The translations under genes were made by a program, and so were the position numbers. A DNA stretch of 33,609 nt from an uncultured Bacteroidota bacterium (GTDB lineage Bacteria > Bacteroidota > Bacteroidia > Chitinophagales > Chitinophagaceae): the NCBI GenBank assembly GCA_903887005.1, contig CAISOH010000431.1, positions 1 through 33,609 on the forward strand, read 5' to 3'. Each line of letters begins with the position of its first letter. Within the stretch, counting starts at the first letter, position 1. Below the pieces are notes generated by a model that worked only from the letters and a program-made list of their open reading frames with translations, was not told where the DNA came from and did no database searches. Positions 1 to 8,765 of the stretch are shown in pieces.

Positions 1-29
1 AAGTTGTTTACGATTGCAGATGTTATGGA

Positions 30-455
30 TTAAATTTGATTTATAGCTCCATTTTGTTCAACATCATGAGGAGGCGTATTTTTATGAAAAACAAAATTTC
101 TCATTAGCAAGAATGACATTACCGCTACTGGTAATGTAACAATACCAGCCGCAATATAGGTATTTGATATACCTATATGATTTAAGAGTTTTATTGATAT
201 AATCTGGGTGGATATTATCAATAAATAAACCGAAAAAAAACGAAAGACCCTTGAATAATCTTTAGAATTAAAAACAAGCCTGCCATAAGTATTAAAATTG
301 AATATCACTGCAATTACATTGGATAAAATAACAGATAAATATAAATCCTTAACCATATATATTATGACTGCAAACATTAAATATCCAAAAACAGTATTTA
401 ATCCTCCTACCAACAAAAATTTTACAAAAGGTTTTTTTAAAATTTTCTTTATCAT
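30..455 (-). CDS. GtrA-like membrane protein (lipid-linked sugar translocation)
   Basis: A 141-residue protein with four predicted membrane helices (about residues 11-33, 38-56, 72-90 and 98-117) and the family motif NFNTYGRLVF after helix 2. GtrA/GtcA proteins are thought to help move polyprenyl-phosphate-linked sugars across the inner membrane so that a GT-C enzyme can use them outside the cytoplasm. I start it at the ATG at 455; a GTG two codons upstream (461) is possible. It is the last gene of the minus-strand operon, about 70 bp after a GtrB-type GT2, which is the classic partner pairing. Family assignment is confident; the sugar carried is unknown. Confidence 0.85.
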   Translation of the reverse strand: MIKKILKKPFVKFLLVGGLNTVFGYLMFAVIIYMVKDLYLSVILSNVIAVIFNFNTYGRLVFNSKDYSRVFRFFSVYLLIISTQIISIKLLNHIGISNTYIAAGIVTLPVAVMSFLLMRNFVFHKNTPPHDVEQNGAINQI

Positions 456-526
456 ACCCACTATTGCTTATTTGATATACTGCTTTTACAAACTTTTTAT
501 CTTATAAAAATCGCTATGTAAAAATT

Positions 527-1480
527 TCAATCTTGAAAATTAATTCTTTCTTTTTCAATTACCAATGGCCTCTTCCTTACCTGGGTATGTATTGCGCCGA
601 TATATTCCCCTATTATCCCGATAAAAAATAACTGAACAGAGGAGAAAAAAAACATTCCGATGACCATGGGTGCTGCTCCAACCTGAAATCTATTCCAGAA
701 AACAAGTTTGTATATAAGATACCCTAAAGCCACTAAAAAGCTCACCATCGCGGAAAAAAAACCCACAAATACCGACAACCTCAAAGGCAGTTTAGAATGG
801 TTTGTAAACCCAAGCATTGCCATATCATACAAAGTGAAGAAATTATTCTTTGTTTTCCCGGCAGCTCTCTTTGGCTGGATATATTCAATTTCATAACGAT
901 CAAATCCAAGTTCAGTAATCAACCCTCTGAAATAAGGATATGGATCATCTAATGTTCTGATAACAGAAATAAATTTTTGATCATACAAACCAAAACCCGT
1001 AAAATTTTTGACTGGTTGCTCGCCGCTATCCGACATCTTCCGGAGCAAGTTGTAAAATGTTCCCCTAATAGCAAACATTATAGGATTCTCTTTGCTTTTT
1101 TTCTTTACTCCAATGACAATTTTATAACCTTCTTCCCACTTATTCAAAAACTGCTCAATCATTTCAGGCGGATCCTGAAAATCTGCAACAAGTGAAATAA
1201 CAGCATCTCCTTTGCATTGAATTATACCATAAAATGGGGAGCGTATATGTCCATAATTCCGGGCGTTAACAATCACTTTCACATGCTTATCTGTATGAAT
1301 AATCCTTTTCAGTATTTCAACAGTTTTATCAGAAGAACAGTTATCAATAAAAACATGCTCATAAGTATATTGAGGTAATTTTTCAAATACAATAGCTACA
1401 GCTTTAACCAAAGCTTCTACATTTTCCTCTTCATTATAACAAGCCGTAATTACCGAGATGTGTTTTTTGCTGACTTCCAT
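527..1480 (-). CDS. GtrB/CsbB-like GT2 (polyprenyl-phosphate sugar transferase)
   Basis: A 317-residue GT-A fold family 2 glycosyltransferase. The N-terminus has the nucleotide-binding strand ISVITACYNEEENV (8-21). The catalytic acidic motif is VADFQDPPE (98-106). Two membrane helices follow near 233-258 and 270-294, the second continuing into GEYIGAIHTQVRKRP as in GtrB, CsbB and DPM1-like enzymes. These load a sugar from an NDP donor onto polyprenyl phosphate on the cytoplasmic face. I chose the ATG at 1480, which lies immediately beyond the stop of the upstream cyclase gene and begins just before the conserved domain. A start at 1513 would overlap that gene by 32 bp. Pairing with GtrA directly downstream supports lipid-linked sugar transfer. 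Substrate unknown. Confidence 0.88.
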   Translation of the reverse strand: MEVSKKHISVITACYNEEENVEALVKAVAIVFEKLPQYTYEHVFIDNCSSDKTVEILKRIIHTDKHVKVIVNARNYGHIRSPFYGIIQCKGDAVISLVADFQDPPEMIEQFLNKWEEGYKIVIGVKKKSKENPIMFAIRGTFYNLLRKMSDSGEQPVKNFTGFGLYDQKFISVIRTLDDPYPYFRGLITELGFDRYEIEYIQPKRAAGKTKNNFFTLYDMAMLGFTNHSKLPLRLSVFVGFFSAMVSFLVALGYLIYKLVFWNRFQVGAAPMVIGMFFFSSVQLFFIGIIGEYIGAIHTQVRKRPLVIEKERINFQD

Positions 1481-1481
1481 A

Positions 1482-2558
1482 CTACTGACAGTATTTTTTC
1501 TTAAAAAAATCAAGTGCCTTCACTGCCTCTTCTTCCGGAAGATCCGTGATCTTAAAAAAATCAAACGCTCCATTCATCATTATCAGTGGTAACCCGGATC
1601 CAAGCCGTTTTTTATCCTGCTTCATAGCATTAATAATAATGTTATTCTCAACCTGGTTTAATTGTTTGTAGTCAATTTTTAATATTTCAAAGAACAAGGT
1701 ATTTAATTTTATGTTTAGTTCCTCCGAAATCTCATTTCTCTGAAGCGCTATTTCATTTGCCAGGATCATCCCTATTACAATAGCCTGTCCGTGAGGGATT
1801 TTATAACGGGTAGCCGTTTCAATTGCATGGCCGAATTCATGTCCATAATTGAGCATATTTCTTTTGCCCTGGTCAAATTCATCTCCATCCATGTATGTCC
1901 ACTTAATATCAAGAGACTCCTTAGTGATTTTCAATAAAGTAGCATTGTCTCTTTTGTGAATAAGCGGTAATTGACTGATCAAAAAATCAAGTTTTTCGTT
2001 CCTGCCCATTACATGCAATTTCGCTACTTCACCCATGCCGCTGTAAAAATCCTCATCATTCAATGTATCAGTGAACTGTGTACAGATATGTATTTGGTGG
2101 GGAGGGTAAAAGGTACCCAATATATTCTTGTATGACTTATAATTCAATGAAGTTTTACTACCCATACAACTATCCGCCTGGGCTAATAATGTTGTTGGAA
2201 GGTAGGTCCAGTTCAAACCTCTGTAAAATGTACTTGATACAAATCCGCTAATATCCTGTGTAATACCCCCGCCAATAGAGATAATACTGGTTTTTTTCGT
2301 AGGTTTTAATGAAATTATTTTATCAAATACTTTCTCTGAGGCAGCCAATGTCTTATTCTCTTCAATAGCTTCCAGTAAAATCAGGTTTTCTTTTCCTTCT
2401 AATGTCAAAAAATACTGCCGGTATAGCCTGAAAACATTTTCATCAATAATAAATACAGCATTTTGCTGTTCCAACATCGATTTTAAGAATGAAAAATCTT
2501 TTTCAAAATGAATAGTATAGTTGTGGATACTTGATGTTATTTGTTTTATTTCACTCAT
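1482..2558 (-). CDS. 3-dehydroquinate synthase-like sugar phosphate cyclase
   Basis: A 358-residue member of the DHQ synthase / sugar-phosphate cyclase superfamily (NAD- and metal-dependent cyclisation of a phosphorylated ketose acid or ketose). Visible motifs: GGGITQD (96-102, NAD site), D129, K135, K144-N145, zinc-type ligands E177, H240 and H256, and active-site K180, K219, R233, N237 and H244. All align with the residues of canonical DHQ synthase, so the protein should be active. However, the loop between K135 and K144 reads TSLNYKSY, where canonical AroB enzymes have a PLG before the K-N pair. In this loop and in KNILGTFYPP it is as close to the EEVS-type cyclases as I remember them. It overlaps the SDR gene by 4 bp in a glycan operon with no other shikimate genes, so a secondary cyclitol-forming role is inferred. 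A housekeeping AroB cannot be excluded. Confidence 0.8.
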   Translation of the reverse strand: MSEIKQITSSIHNYTIHFEKDFSFLKSMLEQQNAVFIIDENVFRLYRQYFLTLEGKENLILLEAIEENKTLAASEKVFDKIISLKPTKKTSIISIGGGITQDISGFVSSTFYRGLNWTYLPTTLLAQADSCMGSKTSLNYKSYKNILGTFYPPHQIHICTQFTDTLNDEDFYSGMGEVAKLHVMGRNEKLDFLISQLPLIHKRDNATLLKITKESLDIKWTYMDGDEFDQGKRNMLNYGHEFGHAIETATRYKIPHGQAIVIGMILANEIALQRNEISEELNIKLNTLFFEILKIDYKQLNQVENNIIINAMKQDKKRLGSGLPLIMMNGAFDFFKITDLPEEEAVKALDFFKKKYCQ

Positions 2559-3220
2559 AATATACTATATCCTCCATCAGCAAAGATGGTTTGGCCTGTT
2601 ACAAAAGTATTTTTATCAGAAGCAAGAAAATAAATAAGTTCGGCAATCTCCTCAGGTTCTGCCAAACGATGGACAGGCAGATTATTTTTAATGATTTCTA
2701 TTTGTTCTGGTGTATTATTTATTTTTGTAAGCTCTGTATTCACATACCCTGGAGCAACAGCATTGACGAGCACATTATACGGAGCAAATTCTAAGGCTGC
2801 AGTTCTTGTAAAAGCATTAATTGCAGATTTGGATGATGCGTATATAGATCTGCCTGGTTTGGCAACTCCACTCCATATAGAACTGATATTAACAATCCGG
2901 CCATATCCTTGTTCTTTCATTTTGGGCGCCAGCAAATTAGTTAATATTACAGGAGCCCAGAAATTCACTTCCATTAATTTCCTTCCATCTTCAAAATTAA
3001 TACTGCCTATATTTCCTAAAGGATTAACGCCTGCATTGTTTATCAAAACATGAACAGGCTTTATTATTCCATGTATATATTTTATAATGCTTTCTTCAGA
3101 GCTAAGATCCATATCGCTATGGGAAGGCGCCAATACTTCATAACCCTGTTCAATAAATTTTCGAACACATGCTTTTCCAATACCTCTGCTCGTACCGGTT
3201 ATCAATACAGTTTTATTCAT
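2555..3220 (-). CDS. SDR-family NAD(P)-dependent oxidoreductase
   Basis: A 221-residue classical short-chain dehydrogenase/reductase. It shows the cofactor motif TGTSRGIG near the N-terminus, NNAG in the middle, ISS on the catalytic-serine strand and the YASSK catalytic Tyr-Lys pair, with a C-terminal FVTGQTIFADGG as in FabG-like enzymes. It probably reduces or oxidises a keto group on an intermediate of the sugar pathway. I start it at ATG 3220, overlapping the aldolase stop by 8 bp. A GTG at 3229 is in frame but adds only three residues outside the fold. The stop overlaps the next gene's start by 4 bp (ATGA), so translational coupling with the cyclase is likely. Substrate cannot be read from the sequence. 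Confidence 0.87.
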   Translation of the reverse strand: MNKTVLITGTSRGIGKACVRKFIEQGYEVLAPSHSDMDLSSEESIIKYIHGIIKPVHVLINNAGVNPLGNIGSINFEDGRKLMEVNFWAPVILTNLLAPKMKEQGYGRIVNISSIWSGVAKPGRSIYASSKSAINAFTRTAALEFAPYNVLVNAVAPGYVNTELTKINNTPEQIEIIKNNLPVHRLAEPEEIAELIYFLASDKNTFVTGQTIFADGGYSIL

Positions 3221-4037
3221 ACTTCCCACCCGCTTGCTCGATTAATTTATCATAGCGACGCTGCAGCATTTCTATACGGCTCTCATCTTCTTTATAGATC
3301 ATTCCGTAGAAATTACGCTTGTTTTTAAGCCACATCAGCTCAAAGCCTACTGCTTTCAGGATACCCTTATCTCCACCATTCGCCATTGTAGCTTTTTTAG
3401 CATTAAACAATACTTTACGGGTTTCAAATTTATCAAGAATGCCTGAAGTTAAATTATCAAAGAAAGGTAAAGACTCAGCTGAAACCCCACCACCAATCAC
3501 ACATTCCATATCTTTATTAAATTTCTTTGCTTTCCCTAAAACCTCATCGCAAATCATTCGAATAGGGTCAGAATTAATATCATTTCTAGTCAGGCCCATT
3601 GAACCAGTCATATCCACACGCCCTACAACTACTCCTTTCAACTCATGGATATTTGGCAACAACAACATGTCATCAAAATTCTTAACTGTAGAAATTGTTT
3701 CCACATTAATTAAGAAATCTACTTCCTTTCTTTCTTCTTCCGGGAAGGCCTGGTTTGCGCAAGACAGGAACTTTTTAAGAGCGTATGGTGTTTCTATCAT
3801 TGGCCCTACTATACGTGTTACACCGATAGATCGGGAATCATACATGTCCTTCAGGGCTTCGCAACCACCGATTTTAATCGTCAGGTCCAGCCCTGCTTTT
3901 GTAACCACTTCTTTCAAACGAAGGGCTTCTTCCAGTCGGGTTCCCTCTGCTTCAAATTCAGCCTTAATACCAACTGCATAATGATTTTCTTTCAAATCTT
4001 TCAGCTGGTCAACCATTTTTCTTTCTAAAGAATTCAT
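3213..4037 (-). CDS. HpcH/HpaI-type class II aldolase family protein
   Basis: A 274-residue protein of the HpcH/HpaI aldolase / citrate lyase beta superfamily (TIM barrel, divalent metal, pyruvate or oxaloacetate enolate chemistry). The two metal ligands are recognisable: E113 in LINVETIS and D142 in VGRVDMTGSMG, matching the VET...GPADLS pattern of HpaI. R75 in GVTRIVGPM probably corresponds to the catalytic Arg region. The C-terminal third (about 200-274) is charged and helical. Such enzymes join or split a 2-keto acid and an aldehyde, so the protein could build or cut a ulosonic-type chain. The setting in a glycan operon, coupled to an SDR and 48 bp after a ThDP enzyme, argues for synthesis over catabolism. 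Family confident; reaction inferred. Confidence 0.8.
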   Translation of the reverse strand: MNSLERKMVDQLKDLKENHYAVGIKAEFEAEGTRLEEALRLKEVVTKAGLDLTIKIGGCEALKDMYDSRSIGVTRIVGPMIETPYALKKFLSCANQAFPEEERKEVDFLINVETISTVKNFDDMLLLPNIHELKGVVVGRVDMTGSMGLTRNDINSDPIRMICDEVLGKAKKFNKDMECVIGGGVSAESLPFFDNLTSGILDKFETRKVLFNAKKATMANGGDKGILKAVGFELMWLKNKRNFYGMIYKEDESRIEMLQRRYDKLIEQAGGKYE

Positions 4038-4085
4038 ATATCGGGTTTTAAATTCAATTTAACAGAACAAAAGTAATTAAAAAAA

Positions 4086-5885
4086 TCAACCATTATATTC
4101 TTTAATAAACAAATTGGAGCGAAACTCCTCCCTATCCAGAAATGGCGCCAAATCTTCCAATGGAGCAGAAACCATGCGGCCATCATCAAGCTTTTTGGAG
4201 GATACTTTTGGAAAGAACTTATAGTTTTCCGTAAGCATTACCTCGCAAATAACAGGCCCTTGCTCATTTAGAAATTGCATAATATTTTCTTTCAGATTAT
4301 TATGAGATATTATCCTGCAGGTTTTAAATCCATAAGTCTCACCCAATTTAATAATATTCGGAAAACTAACCCCTGATCCGGGATCACTTCCTACCCGATG
4401 CCCTCCAAAAAAGCCATCCTGTGTTTGTTTAATGGAAATATATCCGTCATTATTCAGATAAATGATTTTTATGGGCATTTGATGATGTATTACCGTTTGC
4501 AGCTCCTGAATATTCATTTGCAGGCTGCCATCTCCTGCTATGCAAATAACATCTTTGAACCCATTGGCGACACAGGCCCCTATAGATGCAGGAAGGTCAT
4601 ATCCCATGGAAGCGCAACCACTATTCCAGAATATACGAAACTTACTTTTTACCGGCATTGCCTGGAAAGGCGCTACACAAGCAGTTCCGTCCCCTGCCAC
4701 ACAAATACCACCATCAGGAATACAATGACCTAACTCTTCCATAAATACATATGGGTGCACACCATGTTCAGCATGATGATATTCAGGCAAAACAGAGGGA
4801 TATTTTTCCTTTCGGTTATGGCACCATTCCAACCAATCTGTGTGCGTATCCTGAATAGTATGACCCAGTTTTTCACTTAATTCCAGGATAAATTCTTTTG
4901 CATCAGCGCAAACAGCTAAATCCGGTATTACAGTTGGTTTCTGCAATTCAGCACTGTCTATATCAACAATAATTTTGTATGCTTCACGGGCGAAAAATTC
5001 CCAGTTATAACTTACCTGCCTGATATTATTTCGTGTACCGAGGGTTATCAATACATCCGCGTTTTGCACTGTGAAGTTACCTGCCCTTGTTCCAAGAGTA
5101 CCAAAACGTCCGATATAATTTTTATGGTCTTCGCAAATGAGGTCCATCCCGTTAAACGTTGTAACTACAGGTATGTTACAATGGCTTAATAATTCATCAA
5201 ATTCTTTTAGCGCTCCTGAAATGCGGATACCATGGCCTGCAAGAATTACCGGCCGTTTTGCTCCTTTGATCTTTTCTGATACGGTACTTATTATCTGTTG
5301 AAGTTCAGAATTCCGATTTAAAGCAGGGGCATCGTAACCTTTCATATCCGTCTCATCAACTAATGCTCCCTGTATGTTCATTGGAATATCCAACCATACA
5401 GGCCCCGGGCGCCCTGTCATTGCTTCGTGGATTGCCTTTTCAAGATAATACCTGATCTCGTTTGCTTCAGTTACCATGTGAGCAAACTTTGTAATGGGCG
5501 TTACAATACGTACTATATCCACTTCCTGGTCGCCTAATTGCCTTAGTCCTTTAATCCCGGGGCAGGCATGTATCGTCGTTTCAAATTTTACCTGGCCAGA
5601 CAAATACAATACAGGCACAGAATCAGTCCATTGGCCTAAAACACCATTCAATGTATTTAACCCACCAGGGCCGGTAGTAACATTTACAACAGCCAGCCTG
5701 TTAGCAATTCTTGCATAACCTTCTGCTGCAATTGCACAAGCCTGCTCATGATGATTATTGATGTATTTTAATTCACGGCCTAAAGAATCATTCAGGTGCA
5801 TAGCCCCCCCGCCGGTTACCATAAAAATATGCTCAACACCGTATTCTTTTAATTTCTTTGCGATATAATCCGTTACTTTTATCAT
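4086..5885 (-). CDS. Thiamine-diphosphate enzyme, acetolactate synthase-like
   Basis: A 599-residue three-domain ThDP enzyme of the acetolactate synthase / benzoylformate decarboxylase class. The N-terminal PYR domain carries the catalytic glutamate E47 in NNHHEQACAIAAEGYAR. A central domain (about 190-340) has GHGIRISGA. The C-terminal PP domain has the cofactor motif starting at GDG 451-453 and ending in YLNND near 477-480. It presumably makes or breaks a C-C bond by two-carbon transfer onto a sugar-derived ketone, or acts on a cyclic diketone as IolD does. It is not an obvious IlvB: no IlvN or ilv genes are nearby, and it overlaps an epimerase stop by 1 bp. Length is normal. FAD binding cannot be judged. 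Confidence 0.83.
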   Translation of the reverse strand: MIKVTDYIAKKLKEYGVEHIFMVTGGGAMHLNDSLGRELKYINNHHEQACAIAAEGYARIANRLAVVNVTTGPGGLNTLNGVLGQWTDSVPVLYLSGQVKFETTIHACPGIKGLRQLGDQEVDIVRIVTPITKFAHMVTEANEIRYYLEKAIHEAMTGRPGPVWLDIPMNIQGALVDETDMKGYDAPALNRNSELQQIISTVSEKIKGAKRPVILAGHGIRISGALKEFDELLSHCNIPVVTTFNGMDLICEDHKNYIGRFGTLGTRAGNFTVQNADVLITLGTRNNIRQVSYNWEFFAREAYKIIVDIDSAELQKPTVIPDLAVCADAKEFILELSEKLGHTIQDTHTDWLEWCHNRKEKYPSVLPEYHHAEHGVHPYVFMEELGHCIPDGGICVAGDGTACVAPFQAMPVKSKFRIFWNSGCASMGYDLPASIGACVANGFKDVICIAGDGSLQMNIQELQTVIHHQMPIKIIYLNNDGYISIKQTQDGFFGGHRVGSDPGSGVSFPNIIKLGETYGFKTCRIISHNNLKENIMQFLNEQGPVICEVMLTENYKFFPKVSSKKLDDGRMVSAPLEDLAPFLDREEFRSNLFIKEYNG

Positions 5886-6769
5886 TATTTATCTGTCAAT
5901 AGTAATTGTTTATTAAGATTCATTTTATTTCCATCATACCAATTGTACAACTCCGTTATTGCTGTTTCAATGGGTGTGAAATTTAGATTTTTCATTTCAC
6001 TTTTCAATAAAGAATTATCACCGCTATACTCTATACCATACCCTTCTTTTGATACATTTATATCCATTTGTTTCCCGGAAACTCTTTTTACAATTCTTGC
6101 AATTTCCAATAATTCAATAGAATTATCAGGAGTAATATTAAAAGCCTTTTCTTTAGGATCATGTTCAATAAAATATTCTAATACAGGCATTAGATCCTTG
6201 ATATAGAGATAATCAAACTTCCTGTTCTGTTGTAAAGATACAGGTAAGTCAAAAATCGTTTTACAAATTGCATTTGAAATAAAACGGATTGCATAGTCTT
6301 CATATTTTCCAAAGATCCCGAAAATCCGGAAATCATATACGGCATCCAAATTAGGCAATATTTTTCCGAAAATGTATTTAGTAAATCCATGCTCATCAGC
6401 CGGAATATAGGTTCCGAAATAAGACTCCTTCATTTTAGGCACATAATGACGCATATCATATATAGCGCCACTTCCCATATTTAATAGCTTACCCCAACGA
6501 TCCCGGTACTTCAGCAGATTAAACATCATCCGTGAATTCGTATAAAGCAAACCAGTAGTATCTCCTGCATTTCTATGACCTGGCTTTATTGCTGAATGAA
6601 TGACTACTTCGAAAGAATGCTGAATGAAATATTGTTTCACACTTTCATCATCACTGCAATCAAGTTCAGCCCGTGTAGGAGCAAAAAGTTCGTATTTATC
6701 TTTCAGATAAGACAATAGAATATTTTTACCTATAAATCCCGTACCTCCTGTAACTAATATTTTCTTCAT
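5885..6769 (-). CDS. NAD-dependent epimerase/dehydratase with altered catalytic Tyr
   Basis: A 294-residue extended SDR. The Rossmann motif GGTGFIG is at residues 8-14, and a GSGAIYD strand is near 100-106. In the YxxxK region, where relatives usually read EYGFSKY, this protein reads EHGFTKY: H127 replaces the expected Tyr while K131 is kept. Y132 with K136 also fits YxxxK, but one turn later. The gene may therefore have shifted or altered catalysis, or the protein may be a reductase or binding homologue. It is the first gene of the minus-strand operon that runs to GtrA, with a promoter about 100-130 bp upstream. Probably modifies an NDP-sugar for the locus. Confidence 0.82.
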   Translation of the reverse strand: MKKILVTGGTGFIGKNILLSYLKDKYELFAPTRAELDCSDDESVKQYFIQHSFEVVIHSAIKPGHRNAGDTTGLLYTNSRMMFNLLKYRDRWGKLLNMGSGAIYDMRHYVPKMKESYFGTYIPADEHGFTKYIFGKILPNLDAVYDFRIFGIFGKYEDYAIRFISNAICKTIFDLPVSLQQNRKFDYLYIKDLMPVLEYFIEHDPKEKAFNITPDNSIELLEIARIVKRVSGKQMDINVSKEGYGIEYSGDNSLLKSEMKNLNFTPIETAITELYNWYDGNKMNLNKQLLLTDK

Positions 6770-7089
6770 AACTGAACTTCATTGAGAAAAACAGATTAAG
6801 CATTAAAACTTAGTACGCCAATACCCATTTCTAATGCTATTTATAAGACTGGAAATATTGCAAGTACAAATTTATAGAAAATATAAAATATAAGCAATCC
6901 TGTCTTCTAAATTTTTATACCCAATTTTTGAAAAGTAACTTACATAACCCTTGATAATTGGGAGAAAAGTGCATGGCTACCACTCTAAGGATCAAGAGTT
7001 CTGTTTATACTATAGAATTGCATTTGCCTAAAAATTTCAATTAAAAAACTCCAAATTTTATTACTTTTAGGAACAAATTGTTTTTATAC
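6770..7089. other. Divergent intergenic region
   Basis: About 320 bp between the minus-strand epimerase and the plus-strand methyltransferase. It contains a good Bacteroidota promoter on the minus strand (6867-6897) and only a weak candidate on the plus strand, TACTTTTA at 7062-7069 with no clear -33 box, which might serve the methyltransferase. The rest is AT-rich, and I see no RNA gene or repeat in it. Confidence 0.5.
6867..6897 (-). promoter_or_regulatory. Promoter of epimerase-to-GtrA operon
   Basis: On the minus strand TTG (6895-6897), a 20-bp spacer and TAAATTTG (6867-6874) match the Bacteroidota housekeeping consensus (TTTG - about 19 bp - TAnnTTTG). The predicted 5' leader is about 90 nt before the ATG at 6769. 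Confidence 0.6.
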
Positions 7090-7830
7090 ATGTCAGAAAA
7101 ATTCAGGCCAGTCTCAAATACCCCACCAACTTCATTTATAGGTAAATTAAAATTCTATGGGAGAATGTTATTGGATCTGCAGATCCTTACTATTTACCGG
7201 GATGTAAAAAGAGCATTACCCACTTACAAGGGCAATATTCTTGATATTGGCTGCGGGCAATCTCCTTATAACTTTCTTCTGAATAAATCTCAGACCCAAT
7301 ATTTTGGCATTGACATAGTTGATGCTGAAAAATTTGACTACAGAAATTCCAATATTACACCATTCAATGGCGAAGATATCCCTTTTGAAAATGACAAATT
7401 TGATGCGATTATTTGCACTGAAGTAATGGAACATGTGGCAAATTATCAAAAACTCACAGACGAAATGTACAGGGTATTAAAAACAGGCGGGCAAGGTATT
7501 GTCACAATTCCGTGGAGTGCGCGTTATCATTATATCCCCTGGGATTATTTCCGCTACACACCCAGCAGTTTAAAAACTATTTTTTCTAAATTTTCATCAG
7601 CACAAATAATACCAAGAGGAACAGATATTGCAGCTATCAGCTCAAAAATAATTGTTCTTTTTTTTAGAAATCTTATCCCTTCGCAAGCCTGGAAATGGCT
7701 TTTTGTTCCTATCTGGATAGCATTATCTCCGATTTTGATGGCGGTTGTACTAATAGCGCATTTAGCTTTAATCTTTAATTTAGGAGCAGAAGAAGACCCA
7801 TTAGGTTATACCATTCTGATAAAAAAATAA
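7090..7830 (+). CDS. Class I SAM-dependent methyltransferase with C-terminal membrane helix
   Basis: A 246-residue protein. SAM motif I is NILDIGCGQSP near residues 49-59, and the post-motif EVMEHV fits the Methyltransf_11 type. A hydrophobic stretch near 200-228 (FVPIWIALSPILMAVVLIAH) probably anchors it to the inner membrane. I start it at ATG 7090; a TTG at 7078 is in frame but unsupported. It is the only plus-strand gene inside the glycan locus and is convergent with the next methyltransferase, 20 bp from its stop. It likely methylates a sugar or lipid-linked intermediate. Acceptor unknown. Confidence 0.8.
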   Translation: MSEKFRPVSNTPPTSFIGKLKFYGRMLLDLQILTIYRDVKRALPTYKGNILDIGCGQSPYNFLLNKSQTQYFGIDIVDAEKFDYRNSNITPFNGEDIPFENDKFDAIICTEVMEHVANYQKLTDEMYRVLKTGGQGIVTIPWSARYHYIPWDYFRYTPSSLKTIFSKFSSAQIIPRGTDIAAISSKIIVLFFRNLIPSQAWKWLFVPIWIALSPILMAVVLIAHLALIFNLGAEEDPLGYTILIKK

Positions 7831-7850
7831 TCCGCTCTAAAGAGGAAAGT

Positions 7851-8765
7851 TTACTTTTCAAGTATTATTCCCATATTGCCTGCTTTGAAGGGTAATACTT
7901 TGTTGTATATACCCAAAACTTTAAACAGGCTTACCCATAATTTCTTTACTGGTAAAGGCGCCATTCTTATCCAATAGCTGAAAGGATATGCTGTAATGAT
8001 ATCAAAAACAGAAACGACTTTAAATCCCGCTTTTTCACATAGCATCGGAAGATTTTCTTTATTAAACAGGTAAATATGCTCCACATCAATGATAGGAGAT
8101 TTTTCCCCGAATATCCTGGCTTGCAAGGCATTGGAATTATGCATGATCATATAAACGTGCCCTCCGGGCTTAACGTTGTCATACATATTTTTTACCATCC
8201 CTAATGGATCGCTAAGATGATCAAGCGTTTGAAAACAGGTGATTAAATCAAAATAATTATCTGGATATAAGCCAGGCTTATAGAACCCGGTATGAATATT
8301 ATCGCGAATATCACTTCTTGCTATTGCTTTAGGTTCTTCGCCGGGTTCACAACCATAAACTTCTTTATAACCATTATCTTTTAATACTTCTAAAAAAAAG
8401 CCGGTACTGCAGCCAATATCCAAAGCTTTATCAGTTTTCCAACCATTAACATATTTAGCTATCGGCCTCCAGTAATCTTTTTTAATAAATTCCAGCATTT
8501 CGTTGAAATGTATTTCACTACCTTTATAAAGTTCGTTTAGTGATTCATCATCAAGTATATTCCTGGAAAAGATGAGTCCTGTTTTGAGGCATTTTACCAT
8601 TTCATAATGAGCATGCCTGGTTGTTTTACGCGCTTCAAATGCCGCGGCGTCAAGCTCTTCATCTTTGAAACTTTTCTTATAGAGCACCGGGTGCCCTGCG
8701 GCATCAGTACTATCGCAAAACAAACACTCTTTGCGTATGTAATTATATTTGCCTGTTGATCTCAT
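7851..8765 (-). CDS. Class I SAM-dependent methyltransferase (sugar C/O-methyltransferase-like)
   Basis: A 304-residue protein. The N-terminal CLFC pair (C14, C17), followed by hydrophobic KCLKTGLIF, resembles the zinc-ribbon-like entry of sugar methyltransferases. The SAM-binding motif ALDIGCSTGFFLEVL follows in the middle, then CFQTLDHLSDP and KPGGHVYMIMHN. This arrangement recalls NDP-sugar C-methyltransferases, but only one CxxC pair is obvious, so zinc binding is uncertain. Its ATG overlaps the stop of the epimerase-GT2 fusion gene by 4 bp (ATGA), indicating one operon and a role on the same sugar. Family confident, substrate inferred. Confidence 0.8.
   Translation of the reverse strand: MRSTGKYNYIRKECLFCDSTDAAGHPVLYKKSFKDEELDAAAFEARKTTRHAHYEMVKCLKTGLIFSRNILDDESLNELYKGSEIHFNEMLEFIKKDYWRPIAKYVNGWKTDKALDIGCSTGFFLEVLKDNGYKEVYGCEPGEEPKAIARSDIRDNIHTGFYKPGLYPDNYFDLITCFQTLDHLSDPLGMVKNMYDNVKPGGHVYMIMHNSNALQARIFGEKSPIIDVEHIYLFNKENLPMLCEKAGFKVVSVFDIITAYPFSYWIRMAPLPVKKLWVSLFKVLGIYNKVLPFKAGNMGIILEK

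Noticed and set aside
1482-2558. Calling the cyclase simply aroB
   Set aside because: Catalytic residues fit, but the substrate loop differs and the operon is for glycan synthesis; I kept the broader family name.
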